From Phenylobacterium sp. RIFCSPHIGHO2_01_FULL_69_31 (GTDB taxonomy: Bacteria > Pseudomonadota > Alphaproteobacteria > Caulobacterales > Caulobacteraceae): 64,000 nucleotides of DNA. This document shows positions 33,202 through 41,952 of this stretch, piece by piece. The notes beneath the pieces were generated by a model. That model was not told where the DNA came from, did no database searches, and saw only the letters and a program-made list of their open reading frames with translations. The DNA lies in NCBI RefSeq assembly GCF_001824475.1, contig NZ_MHXN01000028.1, positions 1-64,000 on the forward strand. The letters are read 5' to 3'. The position numbers and the translations under genes were made by a program. Within the stretch, counting starts at the first letter, position 1, and every line of letters starts with the position of its first letter.

Positions 33202-34031
33202 AGGGAAGCTCCCGGCGCAGCGACGTTCGGCTGTGGGCTTACAACCGCACCTCGAGCGATAGGTTTCCGGAACCGGAGCACCATCCGCTCCTGTCCGTCT
33301 TCCGCCTGGCCAAAGCGCGGGTGAATGAGCGGCGCCGCGTCCAGCACGAATCCAGCCTCGCCAGCCAGGGCGACAACGAAGGCCTGCTGCACCCTGCCGT
33401 CGCGGGCGATCGGATCCTGCGCGCCGCTAGCGGGGGCGCGATCCTGGATGACCCCCAGCCGGCCGCCCGGCCTCAGGGCCTCATAGGCCTCAGCGAACGC
33501 CGCCTCGGCCAAACCGGCCGCCATCCAGTAGTGCAGGCGTTCGGAAAACAGCACCAGATCGGCGGACTCCGGCCCGAGCCCAAGCCGGCCGCCACCGTCT
33601 CCGAAGTCGCCTTCGCGAACGCGGCCATAGAGGTCGGATCGCGCGGCGACGTCGCTCCGAAAGCGCGCGACAAGTTGCTTGCCTTCGGGCCCGATCGTGC
33701 CGGCCGAAGGATGCGCCGCGTAGTACCGACCCCCTGTACGGGCGAGGTAGGGAGCGAGGATCTGTGTGCACCAGCCGGCGCCGGGCCAGACTTCGACCAC
33801 CGTCTCCCTCGGGCCAAGCCCGAGGAACTTCAGGGTCTGCTCCGGTCGCCGCCAGGCGTCCTGCGCGCGCTCGGCGCCCGAGCGCCAGGATCCGCCAAGC
33901 ACGACCGCCAGCGTCCCTTCCCCACGGGGATCAGCGCTGGCCCGCTCGTCTGGCTGGGGACGCGCCCCGTTGCTGCAGCTGCCGAGCCAAGCGGCCACCA
34001 TCATGGTGGCGACGGCGACGACACGGCTCAC
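33198..34031 (-). CDS. Exported COG4798-type predicted methyltransferase
   Basis: 277 residues. An N-terminal signal resembling a lipoprotein (MMVAAWLGSCSNG) is followed by a Rossmann-like domain: RRPEQTLKFLGLGPRETVVEVWPGAGWCTQILAPYL, ADLVLFSERLHYW and LRPGGRLGVIQDRAP. The family is annotated as a predicted methyltransferase, yet an export signal would place it where SAM is not expected, so enzymatic activity is uncertain. It sits between DsbA and DUF302 in the periplasmic thiol operon with 4-nt overlaps. Confidence 0.8.
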   Translation of the reverse strand: MSRVVAVATMMVAAWLGSCSNGARPQPDERASADPRGEGTLAVVLGGSWRSGAERAQDAWRRPEQTLKFLGLGPRETVVEVWPGAGWCTQILAPYLARTGGRYYAAHPSAGTIGPEGKQLVARFRSDVAARSDLYGRVREGDFGDGGGRLGLGPESADLVLFSERLHYWMAAGLAEAAFAEAYEALRPGGRLGVIQDRAPASGAQDPIARDGRVQQAFVVALAGEAGFVLDAAPLIHPRFGQAEDGQERMVLRFRKPIARGAVVSPQPNVAAPGASL

Positions 34032-34663
34032 CGGCTTGGCGCCTGGCTTTCGTTTCGTTCCTGAGCGACGAGCCGCTGCAGCATGGCGCTGGGCAGGCCG
34101 CCGGGCACGAGGGTGGAGCCGATGACCAGCGCTGGCGTGCCTCTGAGCCCCAGCAGCTGCGCCTCCTCCTGGCTGCGCTCCAGTAGGGCGTCGATCTCCG
34201 CCTTGTGCGCGATGAGGTCACGGTCGAGGCGTGCGAGGTCGACGCCCGCCGCGGCGAGCCGGCGGCGGACGGTGTCCTGGCTGTCCAACCGAGACGGAGA
34301 GGTGATCAGGGCGTCGTGGGCGGCGAGGTCCTTGCCCTGCCAGGTGGCGGCCAGCACGGCCCGGGCCGCGTAGGTCGAGACGGGCCCGAAGACCGGCCAC
34401 TGTTTGTAGAGCACCCGCGCCTTCGGGTCCGCCTTGAGCAGCCCTTGGATCTCAGCGTGCATCTTGCGGCAGTAGGGGCAGTTGTAATCGAGGTACTCGA
34501 CCACGGTCACGTCGCCTTGGGCCGCGCCGGCGAGGCTGGTCCCCGGCGCGGCCACGACGGCCTTGGCGACGGCGGGGGTGACGGCCTGAACCTGGGCGGC
34601 GGCGGGCTGCGCCGCGCCCAGAGACAGCGCGACCATGGCGCTGGCGACGAGAGATCGATTCAT
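34028..34663 (-). CDS. DsbA-family periplasmic disulfide oxidoreductase
   Basis: 211 residues: signal peptide MNRSLVASAMVALSLGAAQPAAAQ, then a thioredoxin fold with active site CPYC in VEYLDYNCPYCRKMH, an inserted helical domain, and cis-Pro loop LRGTPALVIG. The closest pattern is the DsbA/ScsC-like group. ATG at 34663 has GGAG 6 nt upstream; a GTG at 34690 overlapping the TlpA stop would lengthen the signal. It is probably kept reduced or oxidised by the DsbD and TlpA proteins of the same operon. Confidence 0.87.
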   Translation of the reverse strand: MNRSLVASAMVALSLGAAQPAAAQVQAVTPAVAKAVVAAPGTSLAGAAQGDVTVVEYLDYNCPYCRKMHAEIQGLLKADPKARVLYKQWPVFGPVSTYAARAVLAATWQGKDLAAHDALITSPSRLDSQDTVRRRLAAAGVDLARLDRDLIAHKAEIDALLERSQEEAQLLGLRGTPALVIGSTLVPGGLPSAMLQRLVAQERNESQAPSR

Positions 34664-34686
34664 CAGGGACTCCATTTGGGTGCGGA

Positions 34687-35484
34687 TCACCGCAGCCGGG
34701 CGAGGTTGGCGTTCAGCTGTTCGGGGGAGATTTCGCCCATGTGGGAGGCCGCCAGCCGGCCATCGGCGCGGACGAAAAGCGTGATCGGAATTCCGAGCGT
34801 CCCGTAGTGGCGCGGGATCGCCTGGCTAGCATCTAAGGCGACGTTCGGCAGCTTCAGGCCCTGCCGGGCGAGATAGGTTCGGATTGTGGCGGGGTCTTCC
34901 GCCTGGTTGGCGAAGACGAAGCGGACGGTTGGATTGGCTTCAGCCGCCTTGGCCAACAATGGCATCTCCCGCCGGCAGGGGGGACACCAGGTGGCCCAGA
35001 CGTTGATCACGGTGGGCCGACCGCCCGTCTCGGCAAGCGCAAGCGGCGGGCCCGCCAGGGTCGCGAGCTTCAAGGCCGGCAGCGGCGTCTGGGGCTGCGA
35101 GCTCACAGTCAGCTGGTGGACCGTGTTCCACGCCAGCAGGCCAGCGGCCAGGGTGGCGACGCCCCAGGCTGTCAGCCGCGGACGTGGCAAAACCAGAATG
35201 GTGACGATCGCCACCGGCAGCGCCGCCCAGGGCAGGGAGAAGCCGCCCTGCCACACGGCCAGCGCCCGCCAGGGCTCGGCCGCGAAGGCGCTGGCGTTTT
35301 CCAGCACGTGGCCGAGCCGTGCGCCGACGATGCCTGCGCCAAGCGCCAGATAGCTCCACCGGCCGAACCGCGGATCGACGCGCCGGGCCAGGATCTCCCC
35401 GCCGACCAGCACGATGACCACGCCAAGGAGCACAGCGAGGCGCTCTGCGGAAAACAGGAATGGGCCTAAGGCAAAGCCGTTCAT
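34687..35484 (-). CDS. Membrane-anchored TlpA-like thioredoxin with Lgt-like N-terminal domain
   Basis: 265 residues in two parts. Residues 1-130 carry about four membrane helices resembling the start of prolipoprotein diacylglyceryl transferase (GAGIVGARLGHVLEN), without enough length for Lgt activity. Residues 131-265 are a periplasmic TlpA/ResA-type thioredoxin with WCPPC in INVWATWCPPCRRE and cis-Pro GIPITLFV. It probably takes electrons from the upstream DsbD. Coupled by ATGA to dsbD and by a 4-nt overlap to the DsbA gene. Confidence 0.85.
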   Translation of the reverse strand: MNGFALGPFLFSAERLAVLLGVVIVLVGGEILARRVDPRFGRWSYLALGAGIVGARLGHVLENASAFAAEPWRALAVWQGGFSLPWAALPVAIVTILVLPRPRLTAWGVATLAAGLLAWNTVHQLTVSSQPQTPLPALKLATLAGPPLALAETGGRPTVINVWATWCPPCRREMPLLAKAAEANPTVRFVFANQAEDPATIRTYLARQGLKLPNVALDASQAIPRHYGTLGIPITLFVRADGRLAASHMGEISPEQLNANLARLR

Positions 35485-37313
35485 GAGCGGGTCTCCTGCA
35501 CGGCGGCGAGGCTTTCTAGGAAGTCGCGGGCGCTGAGCTCACCCACTTGCCGCGCATCGCCGGCTTCAGCAGCGCGGCGGTCGAGGAACACCATGGTCGG
35601 CGGACCCGCGGCGGCGAAGCGGCGGAGCATGGCCTGGGCGGCTGCATCATTGGCGGTGACGTCGGCCTTGATCAGCCGGACGCCGGCGAGTTCGGCGCGG
35701 ACGCCCGGGTCGTCGAACACGCGGCGCTCGATGACGTCGCAGCTCAGGCACCAGTCCGCCGTGAAATAGACCAGCGAGGGCTGTCCCGCCGAGACCGCCT
35801 CCGCGACCTCGCGTTCCAACGCCGGGAGACCGCGCGCCGTGACGAACGCGGCCGCGTCGCTCGCCTCCGACGGCGCCGCGGGCGAAGCGGCCAAAGCCTC
35901 CAGCGGCTTCAACGGGCTCTCCGCCCCGGACGCCGCGCCGATCAGCAGCAGGCTTCCCCACAGCCCGACCACGAGGGCGGCAGCCTTCGCCGCGTGGGCG
36001 GCAACGCCCGCGCCCTCGGCCTGACGTTCGAAGACGCCGAGCGCCACAGCCAAGCCGAGCAGCAGGACGCCGGCCATGGCCAGGGTGACGGAGGCCGGCA
36101 GCACGCGGGAGGCGAGCCAGAGCGCCGCCACCAGGAACATGGCTCCGAACAGCTGCTTGATGCGCGCCATCCACGCGCCGGCCCGCGGAAGGGCCCGCGG
36201 GCCAAGCACACCCATGGCGATCAGCGGCACGCCCTTGCCGAGCCCCAGGGCGAACAGCGCTCCGGCGCCAAGGGCCAGGTCGCCCGTCTGAGCGATATAG
36301 AGCAGCGCGCCCGCGAGGGGCGCGGTGACGCAGGGCCCGACGATGAGCGCCGAGGTGAAGCCGAGCGCCGCTGCCGAGCCGACTGACGGTCGCCGGTCGC
36401 CGACAGGACGGGAAAGCCGGTTGAGCCAGGCCTGCGGAAGCTGGAGCTCGAAAGCCCCGAACATGGACAGGGCGAGCAGAACGAAGACGGCGCTGAGCAG
36501 CCCGATCGCCCACGGGGACTGCAGCACCATCTGCAGATTGGACCCCGACCAGGCCGCCACCGCCCCTAGCGCGGCGAAGGCCGCGGCCATGGCCGCCACA
36601 TAGGCGGTTGAGAGCGCCAGGCCGCGACGCGGCGAGAGCCGGTCGCCGTCCCGAGCCAGGAGACCGGCGAGGATCGGATACATTGGGAAGACGCACGGGG
36701 TGAACGCCAGCAGCAGGCCAAAGCCGGCGAAGGCGAGGAGCACCCAAGTCGCTCCGCCGCGCGCAGCGAGGCGCGAGACCACGCTCGTGTCCTCCGCCAC
36801 ACGGATCTGAGGCGAGGCGACTGCCTGGGCCGAGGCGATCGGTTCGTCCGCCGCGGGAGCGAGGCTCGCAGAAGGGGTGAGGGGCGCGTTGGCCGCCGGT
36901 GTGAGCGGCAAAGCTAGGGTGCGGGTGACCGGCGGATAGCAGATCGAGTCCTCCTCGCAGCCCTGGTAGGTGACGCTCAGTTCGCGGGGTGAGCCGGCGG
37001 CCGCGAGGTCCGCGGCCTTGACCAGCGCCTCGCCCTGGGATCGCCAGATCTCCACGCGGCCGAAGCCCGGGTCCTCTTTCATTTCCCCAGGGCTTGTTGT
37101 CGCCGGAAGCGCGCGCGGCGGCGCTCCGGCGGCCACCTTGACATGGTCGCGGTACAGATAGGCGCCCTTGGCGATGGCCCACGACAGCCGAACGTCGCCG
37201 CTCGGGAGGCTGTCCGCGCGCAGCTGGAAACGATCGTCCAGGCTCGGCGCCGCCCAGAGCGGCCCGGCCAGGAAGGTGGAAAACAGGGCGACAAGTAGGA
37301 ACAGACGCTGCAC
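35481..37313 (-). CDS. dsbD: Thiol:disulfide interchange protein DsbD
   Basis: 610 residues with all three DsbD modules. N-terminal periplasmic domain after a signal peptide, with the Cys pair in GCEEDSICYPP. A central membrane domain of about eight helices has the conserved Cys of FTPCVFPMYPILAG and IVGPCVTAPLAGAL. The C-terminal thioredoxin domain has ADWCLSCDVIERRVF. It carries reducing power from cytoplasmic thioredoxin to the periplasm, here to the TlpA and DsbA partners. A PmrA/QseB-type box lies 45 nt upstream, shared with the divergent response regulator. Confidence 0.93.
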   Translation of the reverse strand: MQRLFLLVALFSTFLAGPLWAAPSLDDRFQLRADSLPSGDVRLSWAIAKGAYLYRDHVKVAAGAPPRALPATTSPGEMKEDPGFGRVEIWRSQGEALVKAADLAAAGSPRELSVTYQGCEEDSICYPPVTRTLALPLTPAANAPLTPSASLAPAADEPIASAQAVASPQIRVAEDTSVVSRLAARGGATWVLLAFAGFGLLLAFTPCVFPMYPILAGLLARDGDRLSPRRGLALSTAYVAAMAAAFAALGAVAAWSGSNLQMVLQSPWAIGLLSAVFVLLALSMFGAFELQLPQAWLNRLSRPVGDRRPSVGSAAALGFTSALIVGPCVTAPLAGALLYIAQTGDLALGAGALFALGLGKGVPLIAMGVLGPRALPRAGAWMARIKQLFGAMFLVAALWLASRVLPASVTLAMAGVLLLGLAVALGVFERQAEGAGVAAHAAKAAALVVGLWGSLLLIGAASGAESPLKPLEALAASPAAPSEASDAAAFVTARGLPALEREVAEAVSAGQPSLVYFTADWCLSCDVIERRVFDDPGVRAELAGVRLIKADVTANDAAAQAMLRRFAAAGPPTMVFLDRRAAEAGDARQVGELSARDFLESLAAVQETRS

Positions 37314-37357
37314 GAGGACCTCGCCGCTGAACGGACACGGGGAGGTCGCGGCGCGAG

Positions 37358-37374
37358 CTTAAGGCAGGCTTAAG
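37358..37374. promoter_or_regulatory. PmrA/QseB-type box between dsbD and the two-component genes
   Basis: CTTAAG-GCAGG-CTTAAG, with half-sites in 11-bp phase. It sits 45 nt before dsbD (minus) and 40 nt before the response regulator (plus), so one site could control both directions and provide autoregulation. Same pattern as 26231 and 41953. Confidence 0.78.
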
Positions 37375-37413
37375 TCAGCGGGGGCACGGAGCGGCGACCC
37401 TGAGTGAGGCGCA

Positions 37414-38079
37414 ATGCGGATTCTGATTGTCGAAGATGACCCGGTGCTTCGAAACGGGCTGCAGGTCGGTCTTGGACTGCACGGCTTCGTGGCGGAGTCC
37501 GCGGCGGACCTGGACGAGGCCCGCGCCGCCTTGGCAACGGCGGCGTTCAGCGTGGTCGTGCTCGACTGGATGCTTCCGGACGGATCGGGCTTGGACCTGT
37601 TGCCGCAGATCCGCGCCTGCGCGCCTTCGCCGCCGGTGATCCTGCTCACGGCTCGGGACACCGTCGCCGACCGCATCGAGGGTCTGGACGCTGGCGCGGA
37701 CGACTACCTGGGCAAGCCTTTCGACCTCGACGAACTCGCCGCCCGGATCCGCGCGGTTTCGCGGCGTGCGGCTGGCCGCACCAGTCCGCTGCTGGAGTGG
37801 GATGGACTGGTGCTCGACCCGGCGCAGCGCAGCGTCAGCCTGCGGGGCGTGGACGTGCCGGTCTCGCGGCGGGAGTTCGCCATTTTGCACGCGCTGATGG
37901 AGCGGCCTGGGACGGTGCTGTCGCGAGTTCAGCTCGAGGATCGCCTCTACGGCTGGGACATGGAGGTCGAGAGCAACGCCGTGGAGGTGCACATCCATAA
38001 GCTACGCGCGAAACTGGGACGGACGATCATCGAGACCTTGCGTGGAGTCGGGTATCGTCTTGGGACACCCGCCCGATGA
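37414..38079 (+). CDS. OmpR-family response regulator (QseB/PmrA-like)
   Basis: 221 residues. Receiver domain with acidic pocket EDD (7-9), phospho-acceptor Asp51 (VVVLDWMLPDGSG), Thr in LLTARD and Lys in LGKPFD; then a winged-helix output domain (about 125-218; SRREFAILHALMERPG, VEVHIHKLRAKLG). The sequence is closest in pattern to QseB/PmrA, which recognise CTTAA-type direct repeats; three such boxes occur in this cargo. Stop overlaps the kinase start (ATGA). Confidence 0.92.
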   Translation: MRILIVEDDPVLRNGLQVGLGLHGFVAESAADLDEARAALATAAFSVVVLDWMLPDGSGLDLLPQIRACAPSPPVILLTARDTVADRIEGLDAGADDYLGKPFDLDELAARIRAVSRRAAGRTSPLLEWDGLVLDPAQRSVSLRGVDVPVSRREFAILHALMERPGTVLSRVQLEDRLYGWDMEVESNAVEVHIHKLRAKLGRTIIETLRGVGYRLGTPAR

Positions 38080-39407
38080 GGTCACTCCGCACCCGGTTGT
38101 TCGTCGCCCTCCTGGCGATCACCACCCTCGTCTGGGCGGTGGCTGCGGGCTGGATCTACATCCGCACCCAGCGCGACGTGGAGCGCGTGCTCGACGCTCG
38201 CCTCGTCGAGGCGGCCCGTATGGTCTCCTCCCTGGCCGCGAGCGGCGCCGTGCAGGGGGGCGAGGTGCGCGTTCCGGCGGCCGGCGACGAACTCAGCCAC
38301 CAGCTATCCTGCCAGATCTGGTCGCTGGAGGGGCGGCTGGTGGCGCGATCCAGCGGCGCGCCCCCGCAGAGGCTCAGCCAGGTGACGGAGGGTTTCTCCG
38401 AAACCTCGGTCAACGGGGAGACTTGGCGCGTCTACACCGTTCCGCGCCCAGACGTCGGCCTGCAGGTGATGGTCGGTGACAACCTGAAGGTCCGCCAGAA
38501 CCTGGTGCGCCAGGTGATCACGGGGCTGCTCCTACCGGCCGCAGCCGGCGTGTTCGCCCTGGCGGCGCTGATCTGGCTCGTGGTCGAGCGGGGGCACGCG
38601 CCTTTGCGCGCTATCGCCCAGACCTTGAGCGCGCGTCCGGTCTCCGATCTTTCCTCACTCCGCGACACCGGAGCAGCGGACGAGCTGCGTCCGATGATCG
38701 ACGCCCTCAACTCTCTCTTTGCGCGACTTCAGGCGGCGCGCGTGCGCGAGCAGCACCTGACCGCGAGCGCGGCGCACGAACTCAAGACGCCGCTTGCCGG
38801 GCTGAAGACCCAGGCGCAGATCGCGTTGGCGGCCGAGGACCCGAAGCTCCGTCAAGCGGCGCTGGACCAAATCGTTCTCTCCGTTGACCGCGCGGGCCGC
38901 CTCGTGGGGCAGCTGCTGGAAATGGCGCGGCGGGACGCCGAGGCCGCCAGCCCGCCTGCGGCCGTGTGGCTCCCGCTTGACGCTGCGATCGAGCAGGTGG
39001 CTGCGGAACTCACGCCGCTGGCGGAGAGCCGAAAAGTGCAGATCAACCTGGAGCCCAGCCAGAGCGAGCTTCAGGTTAGCCCGGAGCTGCTGCGGGCCAT
39101 GCTGCGGAACCTGCTCGAGAACGCTCTGCAATATGCCGCCCGCGAGGTCACGGTGCGTCTGGCGCGAGGCCCGCAGACCTGCCGATTGATCATCGAGGAT
39201 GACGGGCCGGGGGTAGGGGCCGACGAACTGCCAAGGCTGAGGGAGCGCTTCTTCCGGGGCCGTGGGCACAACGACGTCGGCAGCGGTCTTGGGCTGTCGA
39301 TCGTCGATTTGGCCGCCGTTCAATCCGGGTTCGTCCTGACGGTGGAGCCGGGAACCGCAGCCGGCTTGAGGGCCATCGTGGAATTCCCGCCCGCGCGGGT
39401 CCGCTAG
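38076..39407 (+). CDS. QseC-like sensor histidine kinase
   Basis: 443 residues. Two membrane helices (about 7-29 and 150-172) bound a periplasmic sensor of about 120 residues with a single Cys (QLSCQIW). The HisKA phospho-acceptor is His at about 233 in ASAAHELKTPLAGLKTQAQIAL. The ATPase domain has the N box RNLLENALQYA, G1 EDDGPGVG and G2 GSGLGLSIV. It pairs with the overlapping response regulator. The signal is unknown; thiol, sulfur or envelope stress would fit the controlled genes. Confidence 0.92.
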   Translation: MRSLRTRLFVALLAITTLVWAVAAGWIYIRTQRDVERVLDARLVEAARMVSSLAASGAVQGGEVRVPAAGDELSHQLSCQIWSLEGRLVARSSGAPPQRLSQVTEGFSETSVNGETWRVYTVPRPDVGLQVMVGDNLKVRQNLVRQVITGLLLPAAAGVFALAALIWLVVERGHAPLRAIAQTLSARPVSDLSSLRDTGAADELRPMIDALNSLFARLQAARVREQHLTASAAHELKTPLAGLKTQAQIALAAEDPKLRQAALDQIVLSVDRAGRLVGQLLEMARRDAEAASPPAAVWLPLDAAIEQVAAELTPLAESRKVQINLEPSQSELQVSPELLRAMLRNLLENALQYAAREVTVRLARGPQTCRLIIEDDGPGVGADELPRLRERFFRGRGHNDVGSGLGLSIVDLAAVQSGFVLTVEPGTAAGLRAIVEFPPARVR

Positions 39408-39462
39408 GTGACCGCGTTGGGCGTTGCCGGCCACAAGCCGAAGAGCGACCGCACTCCTCTCC

Positions 39463-40086
39463 TCAGACTGGCCTCGCTGAGCCCCATTCGCACCAGCCGG
39501 CGATCCTAGGGACTTTCGGAAGGTAGCGCCGCTCAAGCCGCTCGAATGTGTAGCCGGCATCGGCAATCAGGCCGCTGACCGGTCGCGTCAGGTGACACCC
39601 GCCCGCGAGCCGCTTCCACAAAGGTTCGATCCGCCGCTGCCACGCCGCCTGACGCGGGTCAGGGGAGAGGCCATGCTCGCAGAACAGCAGGCGCCCGCCA
39701 GGCCTGAGGACGCGTCGTGCTTCGGCCAGAGCGGCAGGCGGCGCACAGACCGAGCAGAGGGTGAAGGTGCAGACAACGGTGTCGACGCTCGCGTCGTCGA
39801 GCGGCAGCGCCTCGGCGCTCCCGTCCTCGACCCGGACGGACAGGGCGGGCGAACGCGGCGCGGACATCGCTAGGGCGCGCAGCTCGGGCGATGGATCAAC
39901 GCCGATCACTTCGCTGACGTTGGCTACCTTGTAGTGCGCCAGGTTCAGGCCCATGCCTACGCCGAGTTCCAGCACGCGGCCTTCCGCGAGGGGCACGACC
40001 TTGGCCCTCTGTGCGGCGATCGCCGGGGCGCTGCAGGCGGCCTTCAGCAGCCCAGGAAGGATCCAACGGTCATAGAGTGACGTCAT
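39463..40086 (-). CDS. Class I SAM-dependent methyltransferase
   Basis: 207 residues starting MTSLYDRWILPGLLKAACS; SAM motif VLELGVGMGLNLAHY, then GVDPSPELR, VVCTFTLCSV and LRPGGRLLFCEHG. This is the UbiE/phosphatidylethanolamine-like methyltransferase group that also includes thiol methyltransferases. ATG at 40086 overlaps the stop of the hydrolase-OsmC gene (ATGA); the longer open frame upstream is a shadow. Third gene of the DsrE operon. Substrate unknown. Confidence 0.85.
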   Translation of the reverse strand: MTSLYDRWILPGLLKAACSAPAIAAQRAKVVPLAEGRVLELGVGMGLNLAHYKVANVSEVIGVDPSPELRALAMSAPRSPALSVRVEDGSAEALPLDDASVDTVVCTFTLCSVCAPPAALAEARRVLRPGGRLLFCEHGLSPDPRQAAWQRRIEPLWKRLAGGCHLTRPVSGLIADAGYTFERLERRYLPKVPRIAGWCEWGSARPV

Positions 40087-41381
40087 TGCACCTCTCCCGT
40101 CGCCGGCGGAGCGAAGTCGTCTTCCAAGGCGGCGGCCACGGCCTGCAGGTGCTCGGCGCGCCCGCTCTGGGGCGCGGGGCTGGTCAGCCGTGTTGCGACC
40201 TCGGCTCCGCCTGTGAGGGTGCGGTGGACCGGGCACCTCTCGGCGATCTGCTTGAGGGTTTGCCGTTCAGCTTCTGGCAGGTCCGGTGGCAGGAGGAGTC
40301 TTCGCTCGAACCTGTCGCGCCCCTCCGTCTTGGCGTGCGCCACCTGCACCGCGACGGGGCCGACGGCCATGTCCTTGCGGCTGGCATACATCCGCAAGGT
40401 CATGGCGGTGCAGGCGCCGAGCGCGGCTGACATGAGCTCGTAGGGTGTGGGGCCGGATCCCAAGCCGCCGACATCTTCAGGCTCGTCCGCAAGGAAGCGG
40501 CCAGCGGCCGTGGCGACTTCCACCTGATAGCCGCCCGCGCCGGTCTCGGAGACGTCCACCCAGCCGGTTTTCGGCTCCGGCGCGAGGGCGGCGGGCGCCT
40601 CGAGGCCTGACCAGGCGCAGAGCACCTCGGCGGCGTAGGCGACATGGGCGGGGTCGGACAGCAGGTGATCGGCGCCGTCCAGCGACACATAGCTCTTGGC
40701 GCCCTGCGCGAGGGTGAAGAGCCGCAAGCCGTTCTCGGCTGTCACGATCTGATCCTCCGGCGCCTGAAGCACGAGGTAAGGCCGTCCAAGAGCGCGTACG
40801 TCCTGAGCCAAATCGTGGCTGCGCAGTGCTTCGACGAAGGGTCGGCCAACCCGCGCCGGTCGGACGCCGCCCAGGTCGACCTCGGCCGCACCGTCAGCTT
40901 CGATCCTGGGGAGCGCGGAGCCTAGCAGGCCTAGAAGATGCTCGAGGTCCGCGGGCGCACCGATGGTCGCCACCGCGCGAATGGAGGAGAGCGATGCGGC
41001 CGCGGCAATCACCGCCGCGCCGCCGAGGCTGTGTCCAACCAGGACGTCAGGAGCAATGCCTGCCTCGCTCATGGCGCGAGCTGCGGCCTCTAGATCCTCG
41101 ACGTTGCTGCAGAAGGTGGTCTCGGCGAAGTCGCCTTCGCTTTCGCCGATGCCTGCGAAATCGAAGCGCAGCACGTCGAAGCCCCGGCCCGCGAGGGCGC
41201 GGGAGATCCGAACAGCCGGCAACGCGGCCTTGCCGCAGGTGAAGCAGTGCGCGAACAGCACCGCGCCGCGGCGACGGCCGGCGGCCCGCTCAAGGCGACC
41301 CGACAGCTTGCGACCGGCCGAACCTACGAAATCGAACCGTTCAGTGCTCGCCGGTGACCCGGGCGATGTCTGGCTGGCCAT
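40083..41381 (-). CDS. Bifunctional alpha/beta hydrolase - OsmC family protein
   Basis: 432 residues. The N-terminal alpha/beta hydrolase (about 1-255) has the nucleophile elbow VGHSLGGAA. The C-terminal OsmC/Ohr-like domain (about 275-430) has ELMSAALGACTAMTLRMYA and CPVHRTL, the two redox Cys used against organic hydroperoxides or, in some members, persulfides. This fusion is a recognised family. Coupled by TGATG to the DsrE gene and by ATGA to the methyltransferase. Confidence 0.92.
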   Translation of the reverse strand: MASQTSPGSPASTERFDFVGSAGRKLSGRLERAAGRRRGAVLFAHCFTCGKAALPAVRISRALAGRGFDVLRFDFAGIGESEGDFAETTFCSNVEDLEAAARAMSEAGIAPDVLVGHSLGGAAVIAAAASLSSIRAVATIGAPADLEHLLGLLGSALPRIEADGAAEVDLGGVRPARVGRPFVEALRSHDLAQDVRALGRPYLVLQAPEDQIVTAENGLRLFTLAQGAKSYVSLDGADHLLSDPAHVAYAAEVLCAWSGLEAPAALAPEPKTGWVDVSETGAGGYQVEVATAAGRFLADEPEDVGGLGSGPTPYELMSAALGACTAMTLRMYASRKDMAVGPVAVQVAHAKTEGRDRFERRLLLPPDLPEAERQTLKQIAERCPVHRTLTGGAEVATRLTSPAPQSGRAEHLQAVAAALEDDFAPPATGEVQ

Positions 41382-41911
41382 CAGCTGACCACCAGGGCGT
41401 AGCCGGCGAACTGCAGGTGAGTGACCGTCATGAGGGCCGCCAGGTCCACCTGCACCGCCGGCAAGACGTCGTCACGGGCGATCTTCTGGCCAGCCAGCGC
41501 CTGACCGCAGACGCGGACGTCGACCCCGGCCCGCTCAAGGGCCGCGATCAACGCGCCATTGGGGTTTTTCGCGCCGCCATGGCGCAGGCCATAGGCCGCG
41601 TCGGTCATCACCGCCTCAGTGGCTGGGCCGTGCAGGACGGCCACGATCCGCCGCTTTTCCGCCGGGACACCGCCGGCGCCGAGCATGTTGACGAAGCGCG
41701 CGACCCGCTCGAGCCCGGCCGCCGGCTTATCTCTCTCCGTGGCGCCCTTGGAGACGTCGAAGACCACCTTGTACTCACGGCCGGGATCAGGCCGCTCGTG
41801 GGCGTCCATAACCGGCGCCACGGCTCCGAAGCCGGGGACGAGGGGGGCCGTCTGGGCGGTAGCCGAACTGGCGAGGGCCGCGGCCATCAAGGACAGGGTC
41901 AGCAGTTTCAT
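41381..41911 (-). CDS. Exported DsrE/DsrF-like protein
   Basis: 176 residues: signal peptide MKLLTLSLMAAALASSATAQ, then a DsrE-type fold with YKVVFDVSKG, RIVAVLHGPATEAVM and the conserved Cys of GVDVRVCGQALAG. Cytoplasmic DsrE proteins relay persulfide sulfur on this Cys; the export signal puts this one in the periplasm. ATG at 41911 has GGGAG upstream; an alternative ATG at 41923 adds four residues. First gene of an operon preceded by a PmrA/QseB-type box. Confidence 0.88.
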   Translation of the reverse strand: MKLLTLSLMAAALASSATAQTAPLVPGFGAVAPVMDAHERPDPGREYKVVFDVSKGATERDKPAAGLERVARFVNMLGAGGVPAEKRRIVAVLHGPATEAVMTDAAYGLRHGGAKNPNGALIAALERAGVDVRVCGQALAGQKIARDDVLPAVQVDLAALMTVTHLQFAGYALVVS

Positions 41912-41952
41912 ACGAACTCCCATGATCGCCCCCAGGTCTGAAGTCCCGCCAA

